Below are positions 7,714 through 15,511 of a DNA stretch of 64,000 nucleotides, in pieces (position 1 is the stretch's first letter; every line of letters starts with the position of its first letter). This stretch comes from JAYPWI01 sp038135065 (GTDB lineage Bacteria > Actinomycetota > Acidimicrobiia > Acidimicrobiales > Poriferisodalaceae). The stretch is from positions 9,150 to 73,149 of the forward strand of contig JAYPWI010000019.1 of assembly GCA_038135065.1 (NCBI GenBank), given 5' to 3'. A program made the translations under genes and the position numbers. The notes under the pieces were generated by a model that was not told the origin of the DNA, did no database searches, and saw only the letters and a list, made by a program, of their open reading frames with translations.

Positions 7714-8676
7714 GTGGCCACGTATCTCGACCGGATCATCGCCGAGCACCGGGCGGCGGCATCAGCCGATGTGCGCTCCGTCGAGGAACTGACGGCTGCT
7801 GCCTTGGCGTGCGCGCCTGCCCGTGGGTTCGAGGAGGCCCTCCGGGGCGGCGGATTGTCGGTGATCAGCGAGGTCAAGCGGCGGTCACCTTCCAAGGGCG
7901 ACCTGTTCGGTGATCTCGACCCGGCGACGCTTGCCCAGCAGTACCAGAACGGCGGCGCAGCTTGTCTGTCGGTGCTGACCGACGGCCCCAATTTCGGTGG
8001 CTCGGCCGCCGACCTGGCTGCAGCTCGCCAAGCGGTGTCCCTGCCCGTTCTGCGCAAGGACTTCACCGTCGATGTACGCGACGTACTCGATGCCCGTCTG
8101 ATGGGGGCCGACGCGGTCCTGCTCATCGTCGCCGCCCTCAGCGACGAAGAGCTCGCACTCTTGCACTCGACGGCCATCGACGTGGGGGGGGGGGAGGCGG
8201 GGGGGGACGCCAACCCAGCCGCGACCGGGGCGCCCCTGGGAGGGGGGGGCGCGCGGGTGCGGGGGGGGGCGAGGGGCCCCGTGTGNNNNNNNNNNCGCCC
8301 CGCGCGCCCCCCCCCCGCCCCCAACCCCCCCCCCCCTCCCACCCGCCGGCCATGGGGGGGGGGCCCCGCGGGGGGGCCCCCCCCCCACGACGAAGCGGAA
8401 CTGGCCAGAGCGTTGTCTGTCGGGGCGACGCTGATCGGGGTCAACCAGCGTGACCTGGTGACCTTCGAGGTCGACCATGAGCGGGCCCGTCGAATGGGGT
8501 CGGTGATGCCCGCCGAGGTGGTGTCGGTTGCTGAATCGGGCGTCCGGGGTCCGGAGGATGCTACGACCCTGGCCCTGGCAGGCTACGACGCCGTGCTGGT
8601 AGGCGAGAGCCTGGTGACCAGCGGCGACCCCCGGGCGGCGGTCGAGGCGATGGTGGAGGCCGGACGTTGTTCGTGA
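7714..8676 (+). CDS. trpC: TrpC, indole-3-glycerol phosphate synthase (interrupted by an assembly artefact)
   Basis: Both ends are normal TrpC: VISEVKRRSPSKGD with the catalytic Lys, VLRKDFTVD, then after the bad block HDEAELARAL, GVNQRDL and VAESGVRGPEDA. About 60 codons of glycine/proline-like nonsense plus ten N replace what should be about 8 residues (roughly GLDxLVEV) between 8184 and 8385. The frame happens to stay open across it, giving an apparent 320 aa against ~260 expected. The true gene is probably intact. GTG start with AGGAG 7 nt upstream; its stop overlaps trpF. Confidence 0.9.
   Translation: MATYLDRIIAEHRAAASADVRSVEELTAAALACAPARGFEEALRGGGLSVISEVKRRSPSKGDLFGDLDPATLAQQYQNGGAACLSVLTDGPNFGGSAADLAAARQAVSLPVLRKDFTVDVRDVLDARLMGADAVLLIVAALSDEELALLHSTAIDVGGGEAGGDANPAATGAPLGGGGARVRGGARGPVXXXXRPARPPPAPNPPPPPTRRPWGGGPAGGPPPHDEAELARALSVGATLIGVNQRDLVTFEVDHERARRMGSVMPAEVVSVAESGVRGPEDATTLALAGYDAVLVGESLVTSGDPRAAVEAMVEAGRCS
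8184..8385. other. Low-complexity assembly artefact with N gap
   Basis: Runs of G (8184-8191 onward, 8231-8238, 8262-8270) and C (8305-8314, 8325-8336, 8376-8386) flank ten N at 8286-8295. The two edges mirror each other: gacgtggggg on the left and cccccacgac on the right. The block sits exactly where a short conserved TrpC segment is missing. This is a sequencing or gap-filling failure, not a biological repeat. Confidence 0.9.
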
Positions 8677-9347
8677 AGATCTGCGGTATCACCACCGAGG
8701 AGGACGCCCTCGTCTCGGTTGCGATGGGGGCGGACGCATTGGGCTTCAATTTCGTTCCGGGGTCGGTCCGCCAACTCAGCCCCACCGCTGCCAGGGATAT
8801 CGTTCGCCGCCTTCCTGCCGGTGTGCTGGCGGTAGGAATTTTCCGCAACGAGCTCCCTCAGCGGGTCGTCGACATCGTGAACGAGGTCGGGTTGGGGGCG
8901 GCCCAGCTTCATGGACGCGAGTCCACGCAGGACACCCGGTTCGTCGCTGAGCGGATCCAGACTGTGATCAAGGCGTTCGTAGCCGGTGATCGCTCCCTCG
9001 ACCGTCTGGCCGACTACGGGGCGTCCGCCGTGCTGATCGACGCCCCCGAGCCAGGCTCCGGTCAGGTCTTCGACTGGTCGGTCCTCGACGGGAGGGAACG
9101 TGGGCTTCCCTTCCTCCTTGCCGGGGGCTTGAACCCCGACAACGTGGCAGCTGCGATCACAGCCGCCCGACCGTGGGGGGTTGATGTGGCCTCTGGGGTC
9201 GAGTCGGCGCCCGGCCGCAAGGACCCTACGCTCGTTCGCTCGTTCGTCGTTGCTGCTCGACAGGCGTCCGCCCAACTCGGCCTCGAACCCGAGGAGATCT
9301 TCGTTGATCTCGACAGCCCGCGTCCCTATGACTGGAGGGACGAATAG
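8673..9347 (+). CDS. trpF: TrpF, phosphoribosylanthranilate isomerase
   Basis: 224 aa from a GTG that overlaps the trpC stop (GTGA); an in-frame TTG two codons upstream is the alternative. KICGITTEEDA holds the catalytic Cys, LIDAPEPGSGQVFDW the catalytic Asp region, and LAGGLNPDNV plus GVDVASGVE the phosphate loops. A stand-alone trpF is notable because many actinobacteria lack it and rely on PriA. Confidence 0.96.
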   Translation: MKICGITTEEDALVSVAMGADALGFNFVPGSVRQLSPTAARDIVRRLPAGVLAVGIFRNELPQRVVDIVNEVGLGAAQLHGRESTQDTRFVAERIQTVIKAFVAGDRSLDRLADYGASAVLIDAPEPGSGQVFDWSVLDGRERGLPFLLAGGLNPDNVAAAITAARPWGVDVASGVESAPGRKDPTLVRSFVVAARQASAQLGLEPEEIFVDLDSPRPYDWRDE

Positions 9348-9409
9348 GGGTCGGGCCGAGTTTGGCTCACTGATTGGCGTGGCGGCGCTCCCTGGGGCAC
9401 TTTTGGGGC

Positions 9410-10579
9410 ATGGTGATGACAGAGCCCTCGCCCGATGGGCGTTTCGGGGAGTTCGGTGGCAGATTCGTGCCAGAGACCCTCGTCGCAGCATGTGAAGAAC
9501 TCGAGGCTGCGTTTCGTGAGGCGTGGGCCGACCCAGACTTCGTCGAAGAGTTCCACACCATCCTCCGGGACTACGGCGGTCGGCCATCTGCCCTCACCGA
9601 ATGCCACCAACTCGGTAACCAATTGGGAATACGGCTCCTCCTCAAGCGAGAGGATCTGAACCACACTGGATCCCACAAGATCAACAACGTGATCGGACAG
9701 GCCCTGTTGGCCAAGCGGATGGGCAAGACTCGCCTCGTCGCAGAGACCGGTGCTGGTCAGCACGGTGTTGCATCAGCGACCGCAGCGGCCCTTATGGGCA
9801 TGGAATGCAAGGTCTACATGGGTGCAGTCGACGTCGAGCGTCAGGCCCTGAACGTGTTTCGCATGCGCCTGTTGGGCGCCGAAGTCGAAGCCGTACACTC
9901 TGGCAGCCGCACCCTCAAGGACGCAGTGAATGAGGCGATGCGGGACTGGGTGGCCACCGTCGAGCACTCGGCCTACTGCTTGGGGTCCGTGATGGGCCCC
10001 CACCCGTATCCGTGGATGGTCCGCACCTTTCACCAGGTGATCGGTGATGAATCCGCGGCCCAGTGCGACCATCTGCTCGGTGGACCGCCGGATTACGTCG
10101 TGGCCTGTGTCGGTGGGGGTAGCAACGCTGCTGGCATTTTCTCGGGGTTTGCCGACACCGACGCTCGCCTCGTCGGCGTTGAACCGGCAGGCGGCGCAGC
10201 CGTGGGGCGCGGGGTGCCCGGCGTCGTCCATGGCATGCGCTCGTACCTGATGCAGGACGAGCACGGTCAGGTGCAGGAGGCCGAGTCCATTTCAGCAGGC
10301 CTCGACTACCCGGGAATCGGCCCCGAACACGCCTATCTGTCCTCCATCGGTCGAGCCGAGTACCCGTCGGTGACCGATGCGGAGGTGATCGAGGCGTTCC
10401 AGTTGCTGTCACGTACCGAAGGCATCATCCCAGCGCTGGAAAGCGCCCATGCCATCGCCTGGGTCGCCCGGGAGGCGCCGGCTATGCAAGGGGCGACCGT
10501 GTTGGTCAATCTGAGCGGCCGGGGCGACAAAGACGTCGACCAGATGATCGACATCCTGGGTGATCGCTACGAGGTCTGA
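9410..10579 (+). CDS. trpB: TrpB, tryptophan synthase beta chain
   Basis: 389 aa PLP enzyme that condenses indole with serine. GRFGEFGGRFVPETL begins the conserved core, the PLP lysine is in NHTGSHKINN, GAGQHGVA and the phosphate loop GGGSNAAG are intact, and the end VLVNLSGRGDKD is typical. Starts at ATG 9410 or ATG 9416 are both possible; a GGGG stretch precedes them. The 3' end overlaps the convergent methyltransferase gene by 13 bp, and trpA does not follow directly. Confidence 0.96.
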   Translation: MVMTEPSPDGRFGEFGGRFVPETLVAACEELEAAFREAWADPDFVEEFHTILRDYGGRPSALTECHQLGNQLGIRLLLKREDLNHTGSHKINNVIGQALLAKRMGKTRLVAETGAGQHGVASATAAALMGMECKVYMGAVDVERQALNVFRMRLLGAEVEAVHSGSRTLKDAVNEAMRDWVATVEHSAYCLGSVMGPHPYPWMVRTFHQVIGDESAAQCDHLLGGPPDYVVACVGGGSNAAGIFSGFADTDARLVGVEPAGGAAVGRGVPGVVHGMRSYLMQDEHGQVQEAESISAGLDYPGIGPEHAYLSSIGRAEYPSVTDAEVIEAFQLLSRTEGIIPALESAHAIAWVAREAPAMQGATVLVNLSGRGDKDVDQMIDILGDRYEV

Positions 10580-11244
10580 GCCTCGTCTGGGCCTCGCTCT
10601 AGGAGAAACACCTGACCTGTCGTGGCCCCTCTGCGTGTGTAGGTCCCGATGTCGGTGGCCCGGATGGAGGGGTTCTCTGCCAGGAATTCGTCGAAGGCCA
10701 ATTTCTCGCCGAGGTTGCGATCGCTGAGCCCGAACGAGTGCCAGTCATCGAAGACGATCACCGATGTCGAGGCCAGCAGTGGCGCACAGAACGTGAGGGC
10801 CTCCCGAGCGGAGGCGTAGATGTCGGAATCGACCATCACGACGCTCACCTTCTCGATACCGTGCGCGGCGATGAATCCCGGAGTCAGGGTGTCGGTAAAC
10901 CAACCCTTGACCAACACGGTTCGTTGCCAGTCGACTCCAGCTCGGGTCAGCATCGCCCGGCACACTTCCTCGTCGGCACTGAACTGACCGGGCACCCAGG
11001 CGTCGTCGCTGTCCCCTTCGGTCTCGGGGGGAAGCCCCTCGAAGGAGTCGAAGCCGAAGAGACGCATGTTGTGAGCGCCGATACGGACGGATGCTCGGTG
11101 CATGCAAGCCATGGAGGCGCCGTAGAAGACCCCGAACTCGAGGTAATCGCCGATCGCGGCGCTCCCACCTTCGTGCTCGGCCAGGCGCTCGAGGATTTCG
11201 TCGAAGATCGGTTCGACCTGTTCCTCGTCCGAGAGTGCGTACAT
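10567..11244 (-). CDS. TylF/MycF-family O-methyltransferase (SAM-dependent)
   Basis: 225 aa. DYLEFGVFYGAS is the SAM-binding glycine motif, LFGFDSFEGLP follows at the expected spacing, and VVMVDSDIYAS and VIVFDDWHSFG match the metal/cosubstrate Asp motifs of macrocin-type O-methyltransferases and their uncharacterised relatives. Such genes often modify sugars or glycans. It lies antisense inside the trp operon, between trpB and trpA, overlapping the end of trpB by 13 bp. The substrate is unknown. Confidence 0.83.
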   Translation of the reverse strand: MYALSDEEQVEPIFDEILERLAEHEGGSAAIGDYLEFGVFYGASMACMHRASVRIGAHNMRLFGFDSFEGLPPETEGDSDDAWVPGQFSADEEVCRAMLTRAGVDWQRTVLVKGWFTDTLTPGFIAAHGIEKVSVVMVDSDIYASAREALTFCAPLLASTSVIVFDDWHSFGLSDRNLGEKLAFDEFLAENPSIRATDIGTYTRRGATTGQVFLLERGPDEAQTS

Positions 11245-11628
11245 CGCCTGACCGGGCAGCAGAGCTTGGACTCGTGGCGGGAGCTTTTTGCGCAGCGATG
11301 ATTAGGAACGGAGCAGGTTCTCCTGGGTCTTCCATTGGACCCTACGGGCCCTGAAATAGAATGCCATGGCGAAGGGGTTGCGGCGGATTCGGGCAAGTCT
11401 GTCGGAGCCGCCGTTCTGATCGCTCATCTCTGACCTCGAACTCGTAACCCTGTGGCCCCTATCGGTTCGGGACGTGGGGGAGCCTGTCCGGCGGTCGGCT
11501 GTAGGGAATGCTGGGCAGGGACGGCCAGCCAGGTACCGTGATCGGGTGACCAATCTGTCGCTGTGCCACCTAGGTACCTCGTGTGACGACGGGTGCCACT
11601 CGGGCCACACCGCTCGCGGGCTGCTCTG
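11245..11628. other. 384-bp gap upstream of trpA and of the methyltransferase
   Basis: The only stretch over 300 bp without a confident gene. It must hold the minus-strand promoter of the methyltransferase and probably a plus-strand promoter for trpA, which is cut off from trpB. GGTACC occurs twice (about 11533 and 11573). No convincing terminator, riboswitch or RNA gene was seen; a weak 41-codon minus-strand ORF is listed separately. Confidence 0.5.
11302..11427 (-). CDS. Possible 41-aa small protein or decayed 5' part of the methyltransferase
   Basis: Short minus-strand ORF, Arg-rich (LARIRRNPFAMAFYFRARR), ending 57 nt before the methyltransferase start and in a different frame from it. 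It could be a basic leader peptide, the remnant of a longer N-terminus separated by a frameshift, or chance. No homologue is recognised. Confidence 0.2.
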   Translation of the reverse strand: MSDQNGGSDRLARIRRNPFAMAFYFRARRVQWKTQENLLRS

Positions 11629-12357
11629 ATGGGGCCTCTCGAACTCCATCTTCGGGCTCGGCGATCGAGCGGGGCAAAGCTACTGGTCCCGTACGTGACG
11701 GGCGGTTTCCCGGGCTGGGAGGATGCTGTACGGGCCGCTGCCGCTGCCGGTGCCGATGCGATCGAGATCGGTGTGCCGTTCAGCGATCCAGTGATGGACG
11801 GGCCAGTGATTCAGCAGGCGTCACAGCAAGCGCTCGATGTCGGCACCACTCCGCAGAGCGTGCTGCGAGCGGCGGCGAGTCTGGACACGGGCGTTCCCCA
11901 CGTGGTGATGACCTACTACAACCTGTGCCACCACGAAGGCCATGAACGTTTCGCAGCAGAGTTGAGCGAGGCGGGCATCAGCGGGGCCATTCTCCCAGAC
12001 CTCCCTNNNNNNNNNNTGCTGCTCGCCGCCCCCACCTCCCCTGGGCACCGGTTGAGAGAGTTGGGCGCGGCATCGAAGGGGTTCGTATATGCGGTGGGGC
12101 TGCTGGGAGTAACAGGAGAGCGTCGGGCGCTTGCCGCTACGGCCACCGAAATTGCCGGGCGTTGTCTGGCCGTCACGGATACGCCCGTGCTCGTCGGGGT
12201 CGGCATCGGCTCGCCGGATCAGGCGGTCGAGGCGTGCACCGTGGCTGATGGGGTCATCGTCGGGTCCGCCGTGGTCCGCCAACTGCTCGACGGTCACGGT
12301 CCCGAAGGGGTGGGTGATCTGGTGGCCTCGTACCGTCGTGCCCTCGATGCCGGGTAG
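11629..12357 (+). CDS. trpA: TrpA, tryptophan synthase alpha chain (contains an N gap)
   Basis: Cleaves indole-3-glycerol phosphate to indole. LLVPYVTGGFPGW, EIGVPFSDPVMDGP (first catalytic Glu), GAILPDLP (catalytic Asp), LLAAPTSPGHRL, FVYAVGLLGVTGER and GVGIGSPDQ are present. Ten N at 12007-12016 follow PDLP. Homologues have about 19 residues there, so roughly 60 bp are missing and the apparent length (242 aa) is too short. The frame is preserved by chance. The start ATG is taken from homology (MGPLELHLRARR). Confidence 0.92.
   Translation: MGPLELHLRARRSSGAKLLVPYVTGGFPGWEDAVRAAAAAGADAIEIGVPFSDPVMDGPVIQQASQQALDVGTTPQSVLRAAASLDTGVPHVVMTYYNLCHHEGHERFAAELSEAGISGAILPDLPXXXXLLAAPTSPGHRLRELGAASKGFVYAVGLLGVTGERRALAATATEIAGRCLAVTDTPVLVGVGIGSPDQAVEACTVADGVIVGSAVVRQLLDGHGPEGVGDLVASYRRALDAG
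12007..12016. other. Ten-N assembly gap in trpA
   Basis: Placeholder N run. By comparison with the TrpA family the real missing sequence is about 60 bp, so coordinates downstream are offset from the true chromosome. Confidence 0.95.
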
Positions 12358-12360
12358 CGT
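12355..12360 (+). promoter_or_regulatory. -10-like box (TAGCGT) of the DUF2269-like gene
   Basis: Begins in the trpA stop codon and ends 6 nt before the ATG at 12367, with no Shine-Dalgarno between. Leaderless geometry; inferred. Confidence 0.4.
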
Positions 12361-12366
12361 CTGAAC

Positions 12367-12789
12367 ATGCCCCTCGCCGCTGTCGGAGACAACCTCTACA
12401 ACGTCTTCCTCTTGCTGCACGTCGTGACTGCCTTGATTGCCCTCGGTCCGGTGACCGCTCATTCGCTGGCCCGAGGAGAGCAGTCGGCGCTGACCGTCGG
12501 CTCGATCCGTCGTGTCTATGGACCCGCTCTCTTGGTGAGTGGCGTGCTGGGCTTCGGCCTGGCGGGGCTCTCGGACAAGGCGTTCAAGATGAGTCAGACA
12601 TGGTTGATGATCGCTTTCGTGGTGTGGGTTGCTCTGAACGGGGTACTCCACGGGGTCGTCGTGCCTGCTGCTCGCTCGGCGGCAGAGGGGCAGCCCATGG
12701 CGCAGCGTCGCCTCGACCTGGGGGCGACCATGGTGTCCCTGCTCCTGGTCGTCATGCTCTGGACGATGATCTTCAAGCCTGGCTACTGA
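12367..12789 (+). CDS. DUF2269-like integral membrane protein
   Basis: 140 aa with four hydrophobic helices (about residues 12-30, 52-70, 80-100, 115-135). The opening NVFLLLHVVTALIALGPVTAH, with an early conserved His, resembles the DUF2269 family of predicted membrane proteins of unknown function. It follows trpA by 9 nt but has its own TANNNT box, so it may be transcribed separately. No enzymatic motif is visible. Confidence 0.7.
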   Translation: MPLAAVGDNLYNVFLLLHVVTALIALGPVTAHSLARGEQSALTVGSIRRVYGPALLVSGVLGFGLAGLSDKAFKMSQTWLMIAFVVWVALNGVLHGVVVPAARSAAEGQPMAQRRLDLGATMVSLLLVVMLWTMIFKPGY

Positions 12790-12826
12790 GGGTCTGGATG
12801 ACCTGACGGGCCATGTAGCCCACGGG

Positions 12827-12832
12827 TACCCT
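12827..12832 (+). promoter_or_regulatory. -10-like box (TACCCT) upstream of the two-CxxC protein
   Basis: TANNNT hexamer ending 9 nt before the GTG at 12842; no Shine-Dalgarno is visible. Inferred leaderless promoter. Confidence 0.35.
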
Positions 12833-12841
12833 CCCATCCCT

Positions 12842-13228
12842 GTGAGCGCCGGCATGGATCATCAGGGTGACCCAGGACCGTTGGTGGATGGCTGCGAGTT
12901 GTGTGAAGCGGCTCGTTTCACCCACTGGTACCACGAGGACGACGTGTGCTGGGTAGCGGATTGCGAGGCATGCTCGACTCCCATGGTCGTATGGAAGCGC
13001 CATGGTGTGGACCCGCCGCCCACCGACGTCGAGCACATGCTCGCTCGTCTCGCCGCGGCTGCCGAGCAACGGTTCGATGGCGAGGAGGTGCGGATCGATC
13101 GGGTGATGCGTCAAGTGCCGGAGCATTTCCACGCTCATGCCCGGGACCGACGCTGGTTGGAGCGTCGATGGACCGACGTGCCCAGCCGCTACTCCGGCGT
13201 CGGTGGCGCAAGGGAACTCATCCGTTGA
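12842..13228 (+). CDS. Conserved hypothetical protein with two CxxC motifs
   Basis: 128 aa, GTG start. CELCEAARFTHWYHEDD and WVADCEACSTPMVVWKRH form two CxxC pairs likely to bind one zinc ion. The C-terminal half is charged and helical (VEHMLARLAAAAEQRF, RDRRWLERRW). It is not assigned to a named family; HIT-like enzymes also have tryptophan/histidine-rich cores, but no HxHxH motif is present. Its stop overlaps the start of the cytochrome gene by 4 nt, suggesting a shared transcript. Confidence 0.7.
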   Translation: MSAGMDHQGDPGPLVDGCELCEAARFTHWYHEDDVCWVADCEACSTPMVVWKRHGVDPPPTDVEHMLARLAAAAEQRFDGEEVRIDRVMRQVPEHFHAHARDRRWLERRWTDVPSRYSGVGGARELIR

Positions 13229-13578
13229 ACTGGATTGCCCAGCGAGTGGCCCTCGCTGCCCTGGCCGGCCTGACAACTGTGGCCGTTGCCTGTTCTGGCG
13301 GGGGCGATGCGGCTGCCCCAACCGTCGACGAGACCTACGCCCCCGCCGTCCTGGCCGAGGGAAAGTCGATCTACGACCAGACGTGTGCCGCCTGCCATGG
13401 GCGCAACGGAGGCGGGGGGATCGGTCCCGAACTCCGCTCGGTGGCCGGTCGGTTGACCTTCGAGGAGCATGTCGAGGTGATCCAGCGGGGTCGCGGATCG
13501 ATGCCCGCGTTCGGAGCCACCCTCACCACCGGCCAGATCGAGGCGGTGGCCGCGTACGAGCGGGTGTGGACTCCCTGA
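13225..13578 (+). CDS. Mono-heme cytochrome c lipoprotein
   Basis: 117 aa, TTG start overlapping the previous stop (TTGA). Residues 1-22 form a signal peptide with lipobox ending at Cys23 (VAVAC), so it should be membrane-anchored outside the cell. Cys54-Ala-Ala-Cys57-His58 is the heme c site, and GRGSMPAFG supplies the axial Met. The fold matches small class I cytochromes (cytochrome c551/CccA type). The role is electron transfer; the partner is unknown. Confidence 0.88.
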   Translation: MNWIAQRVALAALAGLTTVAVACSGGGDAAAPTVDETYAPAVLAEGKSIYDQTCAACHGRNGGGGIGPELRSVAGRLTFEEHVEVIQRGRGSMPAFGATLTTGQIEAVAAYERVWTP

Positions 13579-13586
13579 CCCTGTTC

Positions 13587-13592
13587 TATTGT
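13587..13592 (+). promoter_or_regulatory. -10-like box (TATTGT) of bcp
   Basis: TANNNT hexamer ending 7 nt before the ATG at 13600, without a Shine-Dalgarno. Inferred leaderless promoter. Confidence 0.4.
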
Positions 13593-13599
13593 CGAGTTC

Positions 13600-14052
13600 A
13601 TGATCGACGTTGGAGATCGAGCCCCGACATTCACCCTGGTCGACCAGCACGGCGACAAGCAGCGACTGACGGACTTGCGGGGCCGTCGGGTGATGGTCTT
13701 CTTCTACCCGAAGGCCAACACGGGCGGGTGCACCACCCAAGCTTGCGGGCTGCGGGACATCCGGGACCGGATCGGCGATGTTCAGATTCTCGGTATCAGT
13801 CCCGATGCACCGGAGTTGCAGGCCAAGTGGGATGCCACACACGGATTCGGATTCCCGCTCTTGTCTGATCCTGACCATATTGTGGCTGCCAAGTACGGGG
13901 CCTGGGGTCCGAAGAAGCTCTACGGCCGCGAGTACGAGGGCATCATCAGGTCGGCGTTCCTGATTTCGCCGACCGGGCGCATCGAACAGGCCTGGCGCAA
14001 GGTGTCCCCCGCGGCCACACCGGACAAGTTGCTGGCCGCAGTGGAGGCGTAG
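13600..14052 (+). CDS. bcp: Bcp/PrxQ thiol peroxidase (peroxiredoxin)
   Basis: 150 aa. Reduces peroxides via peroxidatic Cys44 in NTGGCTTQACGLRD; Cys49 is the usual resolving Cys of the alpha2-type PrxQ subgroup. VFFYPKANT precedes it and the fold is complete through FLISPTGRIEQAW. Directly followed, with no gap, by the FabZ-like gene, so the two are probably co-transcribed. Cytoplasmic. Confidence 0.95.
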   Translation: MIDVGDRAPTFTLVDQHGDKQRLTDLRGRRVMVFFYPKANTGGCTTQACGLRDIRDRIGDVQILGISPDAPELQAKWDATHGFGFPLLSDPDHIVAAKYGAWGPKKLYGREYEGIIRSAFLISPTGRIEQAWRKVSPAATPDKLLAAVEA

Positions 14053-14490
14053 ATGTCGTCGATGCCCGACCCTGCCGACCTGCTGGCCCACCGTGCGCCG
14101 TTCCTGTTCGTCACCCGAGTCGTCGAACTCGACCCGGGGGTGTCGTGCACCGCCGAATGGGACCTGACCGGTGACGAAGACTTCTTCGCCGGACACTTTC
14201 CTGGCCGCCCCACCCTCCCGGGGGTGTTGATGATCGAAGCCCTCGCCCAGACGGCGGGCGTGGCCGCTCTCAGCGCACCGGGTTTCGAGGGCAAGCTGCC
14301 CCTCTTCGGTGGGATCGACAAGGCGCGCTTCCGCCGGCAGGTGGTCCCAGGTGACACGCTCACCCTGCAGGCCACCCTGGGTCGGATGAGCGCCAGAGCC
14401 GGCAAGGGTTCGGGCACGGCCTCGGTCAACGGTGAGGTTGCGTGCACGGCCGAGATGATGTTCGTCATCGCAGACGCATCCCAAGTGTGA
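14053..14490 (+). CDS. fabZ: FabZ-type 3-hydroxyacyl-ACP dehydratase
   Basis: 145 aa hot-dog-fold protein. FFAGHFPGRPTLPGVLMIEALAQ contains the catalytic His and the downstream Glu of FabZ, and the later FGGIDKARFRRQVVPGD matches. It would supply the dehydration step missing from the fab operon at 15.5-19.8 kb. Its ATG abuts the bcp stop, and its own stop overlaps azlC (GTGA). Confidence 0.88.
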   Translation: MSSMPDPADLLAHRAPFLFVTRVVELDPGVSCTAEWDLTGDEDFFAGHFPGRPTLPGVLMIEALAQTAGVAALSAPGFEGKLPLFGGIDKARFRRQVVPGDTLTLQATLGRMSARAGKGSGTASVNGEVACTAEMMFVIADASQV

Positions 14491-15182
14491 CGCCGTCCCC
14501 ACGCCGTCACCTGCGCGACAGTGTGGTGCTAGGCGGTGCGGTCGGGTTGTTCGGTGTCACCTTCGGGGTCCTGGCTACCACCAGTGGGCTGACCGTCTCC
14601 CAGGCGTGTGCCATGTCGCTCCTGGTCTTCACAGGGGCGAGCCAGTTCGCAGCGGTGGGAGTGGTGGCCGCGGGGGGAGCTGCCACATCGGCAGTCGCAA
14701 CCGCCCTGCTGCTGGGTGCCCGTAACGGCGCATATGCCCTCACGGTGGCTCACCTGCTGCCCAGATCCGTGCTGGGGCGCCTCGCAGGGGCCCAATTGAT
14801 CATCGACGAATCAACGGCCATGGCGCTCGCCCAGGCGGACGAGCGACGTGCCCGGCAAGCGCTGTGGGCCACCGGGATCGCCGTGTACGTCTTCTGGAAC
14901 CTCGGAACCGTCGTGGGTGCCCTCGCCGGCGACGTGATCGGCGACCCGACAACAATCGGGCTCGATGCGGCCTTCCCGGCCGGTTTTGTCACCTTCGTCA
15001 TGCCACACGTGAAGCAACGACCTGGACTGGTCGCTGCTCTGCTCGGCGGGGCAGTCGCCGTCCTGGCCGTGCCGTTCACCCCAGCTGGTGCCCCTGTGTT
15101 GCTGGCCGGGGTCGGGGCGGTAGCGGGAATGGTGATGGTGGTCCGCGGCGGTGCCGTTGGTTCACACGGTGCGTCGTCGTGA
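14487..15182 (+). CDS. azlC: AzlC-family branched-chain amino acid permease subunit
   Basis: 231 aa, GTG start overlapping the fabZ stop. Multi-helix membrane protein with the family features GLTVSQACAMSLLVFTGASQ and LLLGARNGAYAL near the N-terminus and DAAFPAGFVTFVMP later. AzlC with its small partner AzlD exports branched-chain amino acids or analogues. Translationally coupled to azlD. The substrate is inferred from the family. Confidence 0.9.
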   Translation: MTPSPRRHLRDSVVLGGAVGLFGVTFGVLATTSGLTVSQACAMSLLVFTGASQFAAVGVVAAGGAATSAVATALLLGARNGAYALTVAHLLPRSVLGRLAGAQLIIDESTAMALAQADERRARQALWATGIAVYVFWNLGTVVGALAGDVIGDPTTIGLDAAFPAGFVTFVMPHVKQRPGLVAALLGGAVAVLAVPFTPAGAPVLLAGVGAVAGMVMVVRGGAVGSHGASS

Positions 15183-15478
15183 GCTGGATGGTGCTCTTGC
15201 TGATCGCGGCGGGCGCCTATGGCGCGAAGGCGGCTGGAGCCCTGGCAGGCACCCGGGTACATGGTCAGGGGCGTCTGCAGCAACTCCTGATGTTGTTGCC
15301 GCCAGCCCTGTTGACGGCCCTCATTGTGGTGTGGACCCTCGACGGGGGCTCACGGTTGGTGCTCGATGCGCGGGCCGGTGGTGTTGTAGTCGGCGGGTTG
15401 GCCGCCTGGTTCCGCGCCCCGTTCCTGGTCGTCGCGGCGGTGGCGGCAGCCACAACAGCCCTGCTACGCCTGCTCTGA
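15179..15478 (+). CDS. azlD: AzlD-family small permease subunit
   Basis: 99 aa, about four hydrophobic helices, GTG start overlapping the azlC stop by 4 nt. The AzlD domain is short and poorly conserved; identification rests on size, topology and its position directly after azlC. Ends 33 bp from the convergent fabF. Confidence 0.85.
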   Translation: MSWMVLLLIAAGAYGAKAAGALAGTRVHGQGRLQQLLMLLPPALLTALIVVWTLDGGSRLVLDARAGGVVVGGLAAWFRAPFLVVAAVAAATTALLRLL

Positions 15479-15511
15479 GCCGCCGGTCTGGCCGTGCTCG
15501 GAGGATGTCGT

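Noticed and set aside
8184..8385. G-quadruplex cluster or novel repeat
   Set aside because: Flanks an N gap and replaces a conserved piece of trpC; an assembly failure explains it better.
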